Shown one piece after another: positions 18,762 through 24,766 of a stretch of 24,766 nt of DNA. Within the stretch, counting starts at the first letter, position 1. Each line of letters starts with the position of its first letter. Below the pieces are notes generated by a model. That model was not told the DNA's origin and searched no databases. It saw only the letters and a program-made list of their open reading frames with translations. The translations under genes and the position numbers were made by a program. This DNA comes from a virus. Where the stretch lies: IMG/VR virus record IMGVR_UViG_3300029908_000140, positions 1-24,766 of that record, one strand, 5' to 3'.

Positions 18762-19750
18762 GTGGTTTAGACTGGCTAGAAAAAGCGGCAGAGCGAACTG
18801 ACGATAACGACCCGACCATTCAAGGATCGAAGGCTTGGCTTGAGTGGAGAAAAAAAGGACTCGGCGGATCAGACGCCGCTGCTCTCCTCGGATGGTCTCC
18901 GTACGTCACGGCGTTTGAGCTCTGGCAAGAAAAGATCGGAGTCATCAAGCGTGAGTTCGGACCGTTTCAAGTAAAGGCCATGCAGCGCGGAAAGGATCTA
19001 GAGCCGATCATCCGGGAGTGGTACGAGAAAAAGATCGGCGCTACGTTCAAGGAAGGCATCGGCATCTGTCCAGATGCTCCGCACATCCGCGCAAGCTACG
19101 ACGGTATTAATCACGAAATCGAAAACGCTGACGGGTCTAAAGGCCGCGTTCTCGAAATCAAGGCCCCGAATAAAGACGACCACGCGCTGGCTGCGGAAGG
19201 TTTAGTCCCATTCAAGTACCTAGCCCAGCTCCAGTGGATGGGCATCGTGTCCGGGATAAAATGGTTCGACTACGTGTCGTTCGGAACGGACGGAAAGTAT
19301 CACGTCGTCGCCATTGAAGCCGATCCAGCTATTCAGGCCGAGCTCATTCGAAGGGCTCAAATCATGTGGACGGCAATCGAAACAAAAACCGCTGACCGCA
19401 GTCAGTTTGAAGCTGACTTCAAAAAGTGGATGATTCCAATGAAGCCACTCGACCTGACCGCCGCAGAGGCGCAGATCGAAGACCAGTCGGTGGAAGCTCT
19501 CGTCGCCGAGACGATTGCGGCACAGGCCGAGCTCGACCAAGCGGACGCTCGATTTCAGGCACTGCGTGCAAAATTGCAATACATCTTAGGCGACAAAGAA
19601 AAGATGGAATGCGGGGAAGCCGTGTTCGGTTGGCAGACCCGGAAGGGGTCAGTCGAGTACGCGAAAATTCCAGAGATCCAGACTGTCGACCTAGAGAAGT
19701 ACCGAAAAGACGACGTCCGGGCGTTCTATTTTAAAAGGAGCAAAAAATGA
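18758..19750 (+). CDS. YqaJ-like viral recombinase/exonuclease
   Basis: A 330-residue nuclease of the YqaJ/lambda-exonuclease type, which degrades one strand of duplex DNA to make single strands for annealing. GLGGSDAAALLGWSPY (34-49) is the family opening, RGKDLEPIIREWYE (78-90) includes E82, ASYDG (112-116) gives D115, LEIKAPNK (132-139) gives the E133-x-K135 pair, and YLAQLQWMG (154-162) follows. This is the full PD-(D/E)XK set. ATG at 18758 has AAAGGAG 7 nt upstream and overlaps the previous stop; an in-frame ATG at 18686 is less likely. Likely partner of the Sak4-like ATPase. Confidence 0.9.
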   Translation: MSGLDWLEKAAERTDDNDPTIQGSKAWLEWRKKGLGGSDAAALLGWSPYVTAFELWQEKIGVIKREFGPFQVKAMQRGKDLEPIIREWYEKKIGATFKEGIGICPDAPHIRASYDGINHEIENADGSKGRVLEIKAPNKDDHALAAEGLVPFKYLAQLQWMGIVSGIKWFDYVSFGTDGKYHVVAIEADPAIQAELIRRAQIMWTAIETKTADRSQFEADFKKWMIPMKPLDLTAAEAQIEDQSVEALVAETIAAQAELDQADARFQALRAKLQYILGDKEKMECGEAVFGWQTRKGSVEYAKIPEIQTVDLEKYRKDDVRAFYFKRSKK

Positions 19751-20019
19751 ATACGAATTGGATTCAGGTTTTGGGAATCATTGTGTCTTTCTGCGCGAAT
19801 TCGTTCACGTTCAAAGAGGATTTTCAGGTCAGAGGGCCAAACGAATGCCGGTCTGATCGAATCAAGTGCGTTCGAGAAGGCGTGCCGCACGGCGGAGATT
19901 TAGTTGACCTGATCGACGCTTGCCTTAAAGATCCAAGCTATAAGCCGGCGCCTATCCCGTCTCCCTCGCCGTCTTCAACTCCGTCTCCAGTCCCAGAGGT
20001 AAACAATGAACATCATTGA
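19747..20019 (+). CDS. Small possibly exported protein with Pro/Ser tail
   Basis: A 90-residue protein. The N-terminus (TNWIQVLGIIVSFCANSFTF) has a short hydrophobic core that could be a weak signal peptide or membrane anchor; there is no good lipobox. Four Cys follow or lie within the first 60 residues, fitting disulfides. The end is a low-complexity Pro/Ser/Thr stretch (PIPSPSPSSTPSPVP). The ATG overlaps the exonuclease stop, and the next gene starts 14 bp before its end. Function unknown. Confidence 0.65.
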   Translation: MNTNWIQVLGIIVSFCANSFTFKEDFQVRGPNECRSDRIKCVREGVPHGGDLVDLIDACLKDPSYKPAPIPSPSPSSTPSPVPEVNNEHH

Positions 20020-20350
20020 GCACGTAAAGCACAGGCTACAAGGAAAGATCCCGAGCGGTAAAAAGCGCTCGGGGGAATGGCCATCGGTCCGAAAAGCGCA
20101 TTTAGAGAAGTCACCCGACTGCGTCGTATGCGGCGGAAAACAAAAGATCGAAGTTCACCACATCCAGCCGTTTCATCTGAACCCGAGCCTCGAGCTTGAC
20201 CCGCTCAATCTCATCACGCTTTGCGAGGCGAAGAAAAACGGCGTGAACTGTCACCTTCTTTTCGGTCACATCGGAAACTTTAAATCCGTAAACACTCAGG
20301 TAAAAGTCGATGCCGGCACCTGGAAAAAGAAAATAAAGGAACGGCCCTAA
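20006..20350 (+). CDS. HNH endonuclease
   Basis: A 114-residue protein with CVVCGGKQKIEVHHIQPFHL (39-58), in which CxxC binds zinc and the HH pair holds the catalytic His. LDPLNLITLCE (64-74) gives the Asn, and CHLLFGHIGNF (82-92) the third His and the last Cys. This is a compact HNH of the HHxxPxH type. It is the third HNH protein in the window and not obviously a copy of the other two. It overlaps the previous gene by 14 bp. Likely a nicking or cutting enzyme; recombination or homing roles are both possible. Confidence 0.85.
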   Translation: MNIIEHVKHRLQGKIPSGKKRSGEWPSVRKAHLEKSPDCVVCGGKQKIEVHHIQPFHLNPSLELDPLNLITLCEAKKNGVNCHLLFGHIGNFKSVNTQVKVDAGTWKKKIKERP

Positions 20351-20353
20351 TGC

Positions 20354-20629
20354 ATGACCCCCGATGCCTTCAGTTTGTCTGCACGTGCCGACGCCTCAGA
20401 AAAGAATCCAAAGATGGAAACCGAACTAGAGAAGAGCCTGAGAGCCGAGATCGAGATTCTGAAAATTCGCATCCGTGGTGCGGAGAAGGAGAATCAGGAT
20501 CTTCGGACCCTCATCGAATCACGGAGAAGACGCTCTTTCACTGAGCCGGACACTGAATCATATGACGCTCGGCTGGACGTTCAGGGAAGCGAACAGATTG
20601 AAGTTGTAGTTCGACCCGTTGATTTCTAG
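20354..20629 (+). CDS. Coiled-coil protein, reading frame uncertain at its start
   Basis: A 91-residue frame whose centre (METELEKSLRAEIEILKIRI, then RGAEKENQDLRTLIESRRRR) is a convincing heptad coiled coil with natural codon use. The first 20 residues are less convincing. A second frame, 20350-20544 (64 residues, MHDPRCLQFVCTC), begins with a TAATG coupling to the HNH stop and overlaps it. A start at ATG 20414 would keep only the coiled coil. The last 72 bp overlap the convergent gene at 20558. Function unknown. Confidence 0.5.
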   Translation: MTPDAFSLSARADASEKNPKMETELEKSLRAEIEILKIRIRGAEKENQDLRTLIESRRRRSFTEPDTESYDARLDVQGSEQIEVVVRPVDF

Positions 20630-20950
20630 GTTCACTTGGCAATCGTTATTCCCGTTCGCAAGTAAAGCAAAGTCCGCCGCGACCATCGAGACGAGTACCT
20701 GATTTCGGTATCCGGAAACGAGCGTGATGCCCGATACAAGGGTCTTAGAGAGCACGGTCAGGTCGTCGGCTTCGAGCACGCTGAATTCGATCGCAGATGC
20801 GCCAGTGACATCGTAAGGGTAGTTGTTCTCGTCGAAAAATGAGAGCAAGAATTGCGCATCGGAGTTCTGAGCTACTACAACCGGATTCTGACCAGGCTGC
20901 GGAGCAACGCCGACGTTTACGATAAGGCCCTGAACAATTGGAGGAGACAT
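20558..20950 (-). CDS. Beta-rich structural-type protein, possibly tail or baseplate
   Basis: A 130-residue protein with the look of an Ig-like or BppU-like beta sandwich: AQFLLSFFDENNYPYDVTGA, SAIEFSVLEADDLTVLSKTL, then LVSGYRNQVLVSMVAADFAL and CQVNLEINGSNYNFNLFASL. Similar 'F(F/V)DExxxPYDVTGASxIEFxV' patterns occur in phage tail accessory proteins. ATG at 20950 has AAGGA 7 nt upstream. It lies 21 bp after the stop of the large fibre-like gene and is last of the leftward module. The assignment is by pattern only. Confidence 0.72.
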   Translation of the reverse strand: MSPPIVQGLIVNVGVAPQPGQNPVVVAQNSDAQFLLSFFDENNYPYDVTGASAIEFSVLEADDLTVLSKTLVSGITLVSGYRNQVLVSMVAADFALLANGNNDCQVNLEINGSNYNFNLFASLNVQPSVI

Positions 20951-20971
20951 TTTAGATTCCTTCTCTTTCGA

Positions 20972-23227
20972 TTAGAATGTACATGCGGTCAGCCCGGTAG
21001 ACGGCTGCACCCAGCTCGTCCCGTTATACACGCAAAGAATATAAGCGCTCGTAAGCGCCACCGATCCGACGACCGGATTTGACGGAGAAACCCCGGAGGC
21101 TTGAACCGGAAGGTTGAGCAAGTTTTTAACCGTGAGAATGCTTGCCGTTTCAGATCCAGCGAACGAGGTTTCAAAAGCGGTAGAGAATAGGTCCAGCGTG
21201 CCGCTTGACCCGGGGGCCACTCCGTAGTCGGCAGCCCAGATATAGCCCTTACGTGGGTCGAGAGCGATCCCGCCGTAAGAGGAGCCATTTACGTTCGTTG
21301 AAACCGTTCCGACCTTCACAGGGACAGATCGGTTGCTGACGTCGAATAAGTCGATGACTCCGCCCGCGGTTCCGGCGCTCACCGATGGAACGTAAACGAA
21401 CGATGGGTTTACCGAAGGAATCGTGACCTGAGAAGGCCCGATCGTTCCCGATGCGCTGAACTGGCTTAGGTTCGTCATCGCAGTCGGGGTCGTGATGTCG
21501 ACGAGATCGACGGCATTGCCTGAACTCGTCACCGTGACGTAAGCCGTGTTCCCAGAGATGGTCACGCCAAGCGCTTCGCCGACCGTCGTGACGTTCACGC
21601 TGGCCACGGGGGAAGGCGTCGGAGTGGGAGTGGTCGGGATCGTCCAAGCGTTCAGTAACCGCGTCGAGAATCCGGAAGTGACGTACTGGGTCGAGTAAAG
21701 GTTCGACGCAGAGAACGCGACCCCGAAGCTCTTCGCTCCGCCGGATTGCTGATACCCCTGGACCAGAGACGAACTCGTCCCGCCAAGGCCCAAGCCCCCG
21801 GCGTCCGCGATAACAAGCCCTGTACTTTGAGTCGCAAGCGCCAAAACGCCGTTCGAGTAGGCGCAGTTATAAACCGACCCCGGAGATCCCGAGATGACGA
21901 TGTGGGAAACGTCGACCGGCGCGGCTGGGTTCGCGATCGAAACGACGTCGACCCGCCCAACGGACCCGCTCGCAGGAACGTAAACGTATGGCCAAGGACC
22001 TGGGCAAATATTGTACGCCCCGTACAAAAGGACCGAACCTCGGTAAACCGGGTTCGCCTGGTCGGTGATGTTGAAGACCTGCAAGTAATTTTGCCCACCG
22101 GCCACGACCGCGTAGTAGCTCAGCCCGTTGCTTATGATGGCGACGTTTTGGTTCTTCGTCGTCGTCGCTGGCATTCCCGTGGTCATCGACAATAAAGAGA
22201 ACGGATTGACCCGGAACTTCGAGGTGTCGTTCGCAGCGAAGCTGCCATTTGCGTTCAGAACGTAGTTTTGTTCGCCGACTCCCGGACTCGGAGACGGGAC
22301 GACGCCCGGAAGTCCACCGGTTCCGGAATCTCCAGTGAAGACGGAAGCAGTGACCGTATTCGATGTGTTCACGAGCGGAGCGGTAAAAGTCAGATTCGGC
22401 TGCTTGCTCGCGAGATCCGACGTCAAATTCGTGACCTGCGATTCGGCGACCTGAATAGAGCTCGACGACGCTGCGGTGACGAGGCCTTTTCCGTTTACAG
22501 TGAAGGTGCCGACAGTGGACGCCGAACCGAACGACCCGACGTTCGAGTTAACGGTGGCAAGCGTGAGCGCCGCAGACCCCGGGCCTGACGCGGTGGCGTC
22601 GCCAGTAAGCGCGGTGAGGTAGCTTCCAGACGGCTGCTTCGAGTTGAACGTCGTCCAGTCGCTGGATGCCAGGCACCCCGGCTGCGACCCGGAGGCCACG
22701 TTGCACGAAATGGTGCTCGAACTGTTCACGAGCGGAGCAGAGAAGCTTAGCGCGCCTTGCTTGCTGTTGAACGTAGTCCAGTCGGCGCTCGCCAAATATC
22801 CGTTCGCGCTCGACGTCGCGACCGGCATTGAAATGGCCGGCGTCGTTCCGCCCGAGCTTACGACCGGTGAGGTCGCCGTGACGGCCGTTACTCCTCCACC
22901 CCCGCCGCCGCCGCTCGGAACCGGGATAACGTTTCCGTGCCCGTCGGTCGTGTACAGAACGCTCGCCGACCACCGCCGGCTGCTATTGTCGATTAACGTC
23001 CGGTTGCTTGAGTTCAGGACTCCGAGCACGTTATCGGTCGACGCGACGTCGCCCAGGGTAAAAATGTCGCCCATGCCGTCGGTCGTGAAGCCGATCTGCG
23101 CGTTCCACTTCGCTCCGGAGTTATCGATGAGGTAGCACTGTGAGGAGCCGTCGCCTGAGCAGAGAATGTTTTCGGCAGAGAACGCTGACGCTACGAAAAG
23201 CGAAACGAACAGCAAAAATTTAATCAT
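20972..23227 (-). CDS. Secreted fibre-like protein with beta-propeller-like repeats
   Basis: A 751-residue protein. Residues 1-18 form a classic signal peptide (MIKFLLFVSLFVASAFSA). Two ~40-residue repeats follow (LIDNSGAKWNAQIGFTTDG at 33-51, LIDNSSRRWSASVLYTTDG at 78-96), then a Gly7 linker (106-112). Fibre-type repeats include YLASADWTTFNSKQ (144-157), CLASSDWTTFNSKQ (185-198), and LTGDATASGPGSAALTLATV (207-226) with TVNGKGLVTAAS. From about 355 to 685 LVIVD-like repeats (LQVFNITDQANP, VDVVSIANPAAP, VDLVDITTPTAM, IDLFDVSNRSVP) suggest a propeller. A TPTPTPSP linker splits it. Likely an adhesin; a signal peptide is odd for a virion fibre. Confidence 0.85.
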   Translation of the reverse strand: MIKFLLFVSLFVASAFSAENILCSGDGSSQCYLIDNSGAKWNAQIGFTTDGMGDIFTLGDVASTDNVLGVLNSSNRTLIDNSSRRWSASVLYTTDGHGNVIPVPSGGGGGGGVTAVTATSPVVSSGGTTPAISMPVATSSANGYLASADWTTFNSKQGALSFSAPLVNSSSTISCNVASGSQPGCLASSDWTTFNSKQPSGSYLTALTGDATASGPGSAALTLATVNSNVGSFGSASTVGTFTVNGKGLVTAASSSSIQVAESQVTNLTSDLASKQPNLTFTAPLVNTSNTVTASVFTGDSGTGGLPGVVPSPSPGVGEQNYVLNANGSFAANDTSKFRVNPFSLLSMTTGMPATTTKNQNVAIISNGLSYYAVVAGGQNYLQVFNITDQANPVYRGSVLLYGAYNICPGPWPYVYVPASGSVGRVDVVSIANPAAPVDVSHIVISGSPGSVYNCAYSNGVLALATQSTGLVIADAGGLGLGGTSSSLVQGYQQSGGAKSFGVAFSASNLYSTQYVTSGFSTRLLNAWTIPTTPTPTPSPVASVNVTTVGEALGVTISGNTAYVTVTSSGNAVDLVDITTPTAMTNLSQFSASGTIGPSQVTIPSVNPSFVYVPSVSAGTAGGVIDLFDVSNRSVPVKVGTVSTNVNGSSYGGIALDPRKGYIWAADYGVAPGSSGTLDLFSTAFETSFAGSETASILTVKNLLNLPVQASGVSPSNPVVGSVALTSAYILCVYNGTSWVQPSTGLTACTF

Positions 23228-23543
23228 TTTGGCTGTCTTCTTTCACTTGCTGGATCTGCGCATTCACGTTCGATTTGATCTGCGCGGCCTGAGCTGGGGT
23301 GACGTTCGTTCCGCCGTAACACCACGACGTAAAATTAGAGATGTCCGTCTCGCCGGTAGCCCAGTAGTTTTTCATCATCGACGGCGTCCGGTAGAGCTTG
23401 GTCCCGTCGGATTCTGTGCAGTCGCCTCCACCGAGTCCGTCGAGAATGCAGACTTCAATCGGCGGTGGATACGATTTATCGCACGCGCTAAGCAGACACG
23501 CGAGGATTAGAAAGAGCTTTTTCCCATGCTTGGCTTGCGGCAT
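23220..23543 (-). CDS. Predicted outer-membrane lipoprotein (o-spanin-like position)
   Basis: A 107-residue protein with KKLFLILACLLSAC (residues 8-21), a lipoprotein signal with lipobox LSAC, followed by KSYPPPIEVC. After processing at C21 the mature protein would be about 87 residues with further Cys (VCILDGLGGGDC, SWCYGG). The end is a helix (PAQAAQIKSNVNAQIQQVKE). ATG at 23543 has GGAG 6 nt upstream. It starts inside the upstream membrane-protein gene (56-bp overlap), recalling Rz/Rz1 pairs. It could be the outer-membrane half of a spanin or an exclusion lipoprotein; the length and Cys content are not typical for Rz1. Confidence 0.7.
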   Translation of the reverse strand: MPQAKHGKKLFLILACLLSACDKSYPPPIEVCILDGLGGGDCTESDGTKLYRTPSMMKNYWATGETDISNFTSWCYGGTNVTPAQAAQIKSNVNAQIQQVKEDSQND

Positions 23544-23718
23544 ACCGATCTCCGTCCGTTTGTGCGTGAGCGGCCAGAGCGGCTGCGTCCGCGATTTGAG
23601 AGAGCGTCGCCGTAGTCTGGCGCTGCACCCACCAAAGGGTCACCTGGCTCGCGAACTGCTCCACGTATCCGACGATTTTCGGGATTGCGATAAGCGCATT
23701 TAAAATCGTGATGACCAT
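23488..23718 (-). CDS. Small membrane-associated helical protein
   Basis: A 76-residue protein with a hydrophobic N-terminal helix (MVITILNALIAIPKIVGYVE), a Trp-rich interface (TLWWVQRQT) and a helical Ala-rich end (IADAAALAAHAQTDGDRYAA). The topology, one N-terminal anchor and a helical outer part, would suit an inner-membrane spanin partner for the overlapping lipoprotein gene, though it is short for one. Its ATG at 23718 overlaps the upstream stop. Confidence 0.65.
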   Translation of the reverse strand: MVITILNALIAIPKIVGYVEQFASQVTLWWVQRQTTATLSQIADAAALAAHAQTDGDRYAASQAWEKALSNPRVSA

Positions 23719-23912
23719 TATGCCCTCCCTGAGAGTTTAACCGGTCTCTCTTCAGTTTTAAATCTTAAGATAATATGGAAAATCGATTGGAAATAAACAA
23801 CCGATCGATAATCCGCATGGACCAAATCCCTCACCTTCGGGACGCAGCACAGGATGAGCGTCGCGACTGCCGTCTGAACGGTGAGTGACTTGGTCCACCA
23901 CGGAAATTTCAT
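23718..23912 (-). CDS. Small membrane protein, unknown
   Basis: A 64-residue protein with MKFPWWTKSLTVQTAVATLI at its start and a hydrophobic segment (VQTAVATLILCCV, about 12-24), then a second less hydrophobic segment (SVVYFQSIFHIILRF, 37-51) and a basic end. It may be a holin-like or accessory membrane protein. The ATG at 23912 lies 3 bp after the upstream stop, and the next gene's ATG overlaps its end. No family recognised. Confidence 0.6.
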   Translation of the reverse strand: MKFPWWTKSLTVQTAVATLILCCVPKVRDLVHADYRSVVYFQSIFHIILRFKTEERPVKLSGRA

Positions 23913-23915
23913 CGA

Positions 23916-24269
23916 TTAACCGATGGCGGAAGCGAGCGCCTTCACTTGAGGAAGGAGCGCGATCAGGCTGTCCGCGAGCGGAAACACGGCTGCGATGATC
24001 GCCTTGGCTTTTTCGCTCGTGAACGCCAAGTCGCTGACAAGGAGTTCGGCTCCCGCTTCGAGTTCGGATGGCGACGACTTGAGTGCTGCGATTTCAGATC
24101 CGATGGCGCTCACTTGAGGGATGAAAGCCAGGATTTGAGGAATCATGCCGATCGAACCCTCGAGCTTTTGCACGATGGTTTCGTTCGGAACTTCAGCGCT
24201 CTGAACTCCCGAGGACATGATTGCGAGAAGGGCTGCGATAGCTGGATACTTGGAAGCAAATGAACCCAT
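23916..24269 (-). CDS. Small Ala-rich, possibly exported helical protein
   Basis: A 117-residue protein. The N-terminus (SKYPAIAALLAIMSSGVQSA) looks like a signal peptide with possible cleavage after QSA. The rest is hydrophobic helices (GMIPQILAFIPQVSAIGSEI, then KAIIAAVFPLADSLIALLPQ) without clear polar sides, so membrane association is possible. ATG at 24269 has a strong AAGGAG 8 nt upstream, and a promoter lies at 24335-24306. Function unknown; it lies among probable lysis or surface genes. Confidence 0.7.
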   Translation of the reverse strand: MGSFASKYPAIAALLAIMSSGVQSAEVPNETIVQKLEGSIGMIPQILAFIPQVSAIGSEIAALKSSPSELEAGAELLVSDLAFTSEKAKAIIAAVFPLADSLIALLPQVKALASAIG

Positions 24270-24305
24270 GGTAAGGTCTCCTTATTTGAGGTGTTTCAGA
24301 GATTA

Positions 24306-24335
24306 ATACTAAAGGCCGTATAGAGCCTCCGTCAA
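24306..24335 (-). promoter_or_regulatory. Candidate leftward promoter for the gene at 24269
   Basis: On the minus strand TTGACG (24335-24330), an 18-bp spacer and TAGTAT (24311-24306), 36 bp before the ATG at 24269. Confidence 0.4.
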
Positions 24336-24343
24336 TGTCCCTT

Positions 24344-24583
24344 TCAACGGCCCTTTTCCAGCTTGCCTTCGATGTGAGAAAGTCGACCATTTATCTCATC
24401 TAGTTTTGAGAAAAGAGTTTCGAACTTAGACGTCGTGTCTACTTGGATCCGCTCTTGAGCCGACGCCGTACCCACCGCGACGTAGTCGACATGGGTGATC
24501 CACGCCGTGAATCCTATCCCGGTGACGAGGAAAGACCCGATGGTGCCCCAGAATAAGGCCTGATCTCCGATAGATGCTTTCAT
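24344..24583 (-). CDS. Membrane-anchored coiled-coil protein (XhlA/holin-accessory-like)
   Basis: A 79-residue protein with an N-terminal membrane helix (ALFWGTIGSFLVTGIGFTAW, about 9-28) and a C-terminal coiled coil (FETLFSKLDEINGRLSHIEG, about 54-73). This layout is like small phage haemolysin XhlA-type or tail-chaperone membrane proteins, although XhlA has the reverse order. ATG at 24583 has GGGAG 5 nt upstream; an in-frame TTG at 24595 is less likely. It follows the partial structural gene by 15 bp. Confidence 0.65.
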   Translation of the reverse strand: MKASIGDQALFWGTIGSFLVTGIGFTAWITHVDYVAVGTASAQERIQVDTTSKFETLFSKLDEINGRLSHIEGKLEKGR

Positions 24584-24598
24584 CCAAGCTCCCAATTA

Positions 24599-24766
24599 TT
24601 AGTGAGGACCCATACACATAATCGAAGTATTCGTGTCGTTTTGTGGAGTGCCGGATCCGTTCAAGGTCAAAAGCGGAAGGTTAGTCGAACTCGACGGGCC
24701 GGTGATCGCCGCGATGGCTCCCCCCGAGTCGGAGACGCTCGCAACGCACGAAGGAGTAGCACTGAA
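24599..24766 (-). CDS. C-terminal end of a fibre/structural-type protein (5' part outside window)
   Basis: The last 55 residues of a protein open to the window edge. The sequence is Ser/Thr/Gly/Asn-rich and beta-like (FSATPSCVASVSDSGGAIAA, then LPLLTLNGSGTPQNDTNTSI) and ends MCMGPH. A 'TPSC....(I/V)xCMGP' end is one I associate with repeat-rich fibre proteins in phages and predatory bacteria; this is memory only. It heads the visible part of the leftward module. Confidence 0.65.
   Translation of the reverse strand, partial: FSATPSCVASVSDSGGAIAAITGPSSSTNLPLLTLNGSGTPQNDTNTSIMCMGPH

Noticed and set aside
22268-22588. Plus-strand Arg-rich frames across 21700-23130
   Set aside because: Shadows of the large fibre-like gene, typical of GC-biased Ser/Thr codons read in reverse.
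1-24766. tRNA genes, CRISPR arrays, integrase or transposase, attachment sites
   Set aside because: Looked for on both strands; no cloverleaf with a T-loop, no regularly spaced repeats, no recombinase motifs.

Overview
The window reads as part of a tailed double-stranded DNA phage genome, either free or integrated. It carries both terminase subunits, a DUF1073-type portal, a prim-pol/DUF3987 replication protein, a Sak4-like ATPase, a DUF669 single-strand-binding candidate, a YqaJ-like exonuclease, a CHAP-like lysin and a tail-fibre-like module. Genes are packed with 1-17 bp overlaps, mostly ATGA or GTGA. A predicted lipoprotein with a good lipobox (complement of 23220-23543) points to a host with an outer membrane. 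The fibre-like protein with a signal peptide and WTTFN-type repeats recalls proteins I associate with Bdellovibrio-like predators, but that host link is weak. I see no integrase, tRNA, CRISPR array or insertion sequence.

Layout. (1) 1-4699, minus strand: packaging operon terS, unknown His-rich protein, 34-residue membrane peptide, terL, DNA methyltransferase, portal (cut by the window edge). (2) 4700-4826: divergent promoter region crowded with TTGAC/GTCAA elements. (3) 4827-8110, plus strand: 14 small genes in a translationally coupled chain, including four members of what looks like one tandemly expanded family. (4) 8084-9476, minus strand: a coiled-coil protein, an HNH protein between two related Cys-containing proteins, and a small membrane protein. 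(5) 9618-10139, plus: Dam-family methyltransferase preceded by a GATC-bearing palindrome. (6) 10167-10211: three-arm hairpin serving as a two-way terminator. (7) 10246-10840, minus: HTH regulator and a zinc-ribbon protein, each with a promoter and an inverted repeat built on CACTG. (8) 10899-11060: very AT-rich tract with ATACAATT repeats, the best candidate replication origin. (9) 11161-13263, minus: prim-pol/helicase-like protein. (10) 13564-20629, plus: replication, recombination and nucleotide module (Sak4-like ATPase, DUF669, zinc ribbon, HNH, SF2 helicase, CHAP lysin, dNTP hydrolase-like protein, YqaJ-like exonuclease, HNH). (11) 20558-24766, minus: fibre-like, lipoprotein and small membrane genes, probably host surface or lysis functions.

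How it fits together: the prim-pol/helicase and SF2 helicase would act with the DUF669 protein at the fork. The YqaJ-like exonuclease and Sak4-like annealase would form a two-part recombination system. Two methyltransferases would mark the DNA, and terS/terL/portal would package it. Points most worth a second look are an SSB-like C-terminal tip on the helicase, two promoters placed so that their transcripts would be leaderless, the three-arm terminator, the tandem small-protein family, a zinc-finger frame overlapping the dNTP hydrolase gene at an A7 run, and a secreted fibre/beta-propeller-like protein.
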